This document shows positions 63,081 to 64,000 of a stretch of DNA of 64,000 nt, in pieces. The translations under genes were made by a program, and so were the position numbers. The notes beneath the pieces were generated by a model. That model was given only the letters and a program-made list of their open reading frames with translations, was not told the DNA's origin and made no database searches. Position 1 is the stretch's first letter, and each line of letters begins with the position of its first letter. The stretch comes from Mycolicibacterium helvum (GTDB lineage: Bacteria; Actinomycetota; Actinomycetes; Mycobacteriales; Mycobacteriaceae): contig NZ_AP022596.1 in the NCBI RefSeq assembly GCF_010731895.1, positions 6,014,001-6,078,000 of the forward strand, read 5' to 3'.

Positions 63081-64000
63081 CTACCCGCCATCAACAGCGA
63101 CGACGCCGCGCCGAATGTCGTCAATGGCACGTTTCGCGGTGCTCCGCAGGCCGGCTTCCGGCCCGGCGTTGCGCACCTGGTCGAGCAGGTCGAGCACCTG
63201 ACGACACCACCGCACGAAATCGCCCGCAGGCAGTGGCGTGCCCCCACCAGCCACATCGGAGGCCGCCAGGGCGGCAGCCAGGTCGCCGGTCGTCGCCCAG
63301 CGGTAGACGGCGGGGACGAATCCCTCGTCGGGCTCGCGGGTCGGGGCGATCCGGTGCCGATTCTCGTCGGCGCGCAGCTGCCCGGACAGCCGTCGCGTCT
63401 CGACCAGTGCGCGGCGCACCTTCGGGGTGGGCATATCGATCGCGTGCGCGGGTGTTGGTCCGTCGCTGCCGCGGGTTTCGAACACCATCGCCGAGAGCAC
63501 CGCGGCCAACTCGGCCGGCGCCAGCCCCTTCCAGACTCCGGTGCGCAGGCACTCGGCGACCAGCAGGTCGCTCTCGCTGTAAATCCGCGCCAGCAGCCGG
63601 CCGTCGGCCGTCACCCGCGGGTCGCCCCCGCCGGTTCCTATCCCCGAGTCGCTTCGCTCCTGCCCGCCGGTTCCTTCAATGAACCCGCGCTCGGTCAGCA
63701 GTCCCACAATCCGGTCGAAGGTGCGGGCCAATGAGTTGGTCGCGGCACTGACCTTGTTGCGGATCTGCTCGTTGTCGCGTTCCACCCGCAGATAGCGCTC
63801 GCCGATACGCACCTTGGCTTCCCGGTCGGCGAGCCCATGCACCGAGTGCTTGCGCATCGCTTCGCGCAGCGACGCCAGCTCCGGGTCGATATCGGCGGGC
63901 TCGTCGCTCTCGCCACGGCGTCGACGGGCCGAGGGCACCATCAGCCCGGCTGACGCCGACAGCAACGCTGACGCCAGGTCCCTGCGCACCCTCGGCTGAC
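63081..64000 (-). CDS. helY: DEAD/DEAH RNA helicase HelY, C-terminal part (5' end outside window)
   Basis: About 306 codons of the 3' end of a Ski2-like RNA helicase. Only the accessory C-terminal region is inside the window: [22 protein letters not shown] helices near the edge, then [60 protein letters not shown] and [18 protein letters not shown] of the DSHCT domain. Between GFIEG and DPRVT lies [16 protein letters not shown], encoded by the 36-bp repeat and apparently a lineage-specific in-frame insertion. ATP-binding motifs are outside the window. The gene is followed by the DUF4333 gene, as in M. tuberculosis (Rv2092c-Rv2091c). Confidence 0.9.
   Translation of the reverse strand, partial: QPRVRRDLASALLSASAGLMVPSARRRRGESDEPADIDPELASLREAMRKHSVHGLADREAKVRIGERYLRVERDNEQIRNKVSAATNSLARTFDRIVGLLTERGFIEGTGGQERSDSGIGTGGGDPRVTADGRLLARIYSESDLLVAECLRTGVWKGLAPAELAAVLSAMVFETRGSDGPTPAHAIDMPTPKVRRALVETRRLSGQLRADENRHRIAPTREPDEGFVPAVYRWATTGDLAAALAASDVAGGGTPLPAGDFVRWCRQVLDLLDQVRNAGPEAGLRSTAKRAIDDIRRGVVAVDGG
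63627..63674 (-). repeat. 36-bp repeat inside helY, about 1.3 copies
   Basis: On the minus strand a full unit (63674-63639) begins GGAACCGGCGGGCAGGAG and continues CGAAGCGACTCGGGGATA. It is followed by the first 12 bases of a second unit. It differs from the DUF202 copies at only a few bases. It is read in the frame that gives [16 protein letters not shown]. Confidence 0.9.

Overview
This is a 64 kb piece of a mycobacterial chromosome, most likely a non-tuberculous, Mycolicibacterium-like species. GC content is high, GTG starts are common, and neighbouring genes often overlap by 4 bases. Marker genes include rbpA, whiB, dnaE1, dinB1, helY, F420-dependent oxidoreductases and the cobG-cobH-cobIJ / cobK-cobM-cobL blocks. 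Much of the order matches M. tuberculosis blocks as I remember them: dnaE1...lspA-ansA-dinB1; rbpA-ppm1-lnt-fxsA; cobN...cobG-cobL-(SDR)-(biliverdin reductase); pepE...5'-3' exonuclease-DUF4333-helY. No rRNA, tRNA, CRISPR array or insertion sequence was recognised, and no gene-free stretch exceeds about 210 bases.

Layout. 1-5.7 kb: 5' part of an assimilatory nitrate reductase, a TetR-regulated MFS exporter, a small membrane protein, an SRPBCC protein and a divergent MerR/PPOX pair. 5.7-17 kb: dnaE1, two DUF202 membrane proteins (one carrying a 36-bp tandem repeat in frame), a SecD-like exported protein, a polytopic membrane protein, rarD-rluD-lspA, L-asparaginase and DNA polymerase IV. 17-21 kb: the sulfonate operon ssuCBAD. 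21-27 kb: rbpA, split ppm1 and lnt genes, an amidohydrolase, fxsA, and a tandem PPOX pair of which one copy is broken. 27-46 kb: cobalamin genes on both strands, interrupted by a TauD dioxygenase, a five-gene MoxR/DUF58 operon, and a DUF222/HNH gene behind a perfect mycobacterial SOS box.

45.7-61.1 kb is an accessory island between pepE and the 5'-3' exonuclease gene, which are neighbours in M. tuberculosis. It holds two adjacent glutamine-synthetase-like ligases, a gamma-glutamyl hydrolase of the PuuD class, a glutaminase, an amino-acid/amine permease, four short-chain dehydrogenases, a Baeyer-Villiger-type monooxygenase, an HSL-type esterase, a DUF1116 protein, a Cys-rich protein I do not recognise, a FadR-type GntR regulator and a WhiB protein whose start overlaps the stop of the PuuD-like gene. 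Four intergenic spacers of the island carry related AT-rich sites with a GGTCT/AGACC core, which suggests one local regulon. The gene set fits catabolism of an amine- or amide-containing compound: uptake, gamma-glutamylation, alcohol/ketone oxidation, oxygen insertion, ester cleavage and release of glutamate. The substrate cannot be read from the sequence.

61.1-64 kb returns to the conserved backbone: exonuclease, DUF4333 protein and the 3' part of helY, which carries the same 36-bp repeat in frame.
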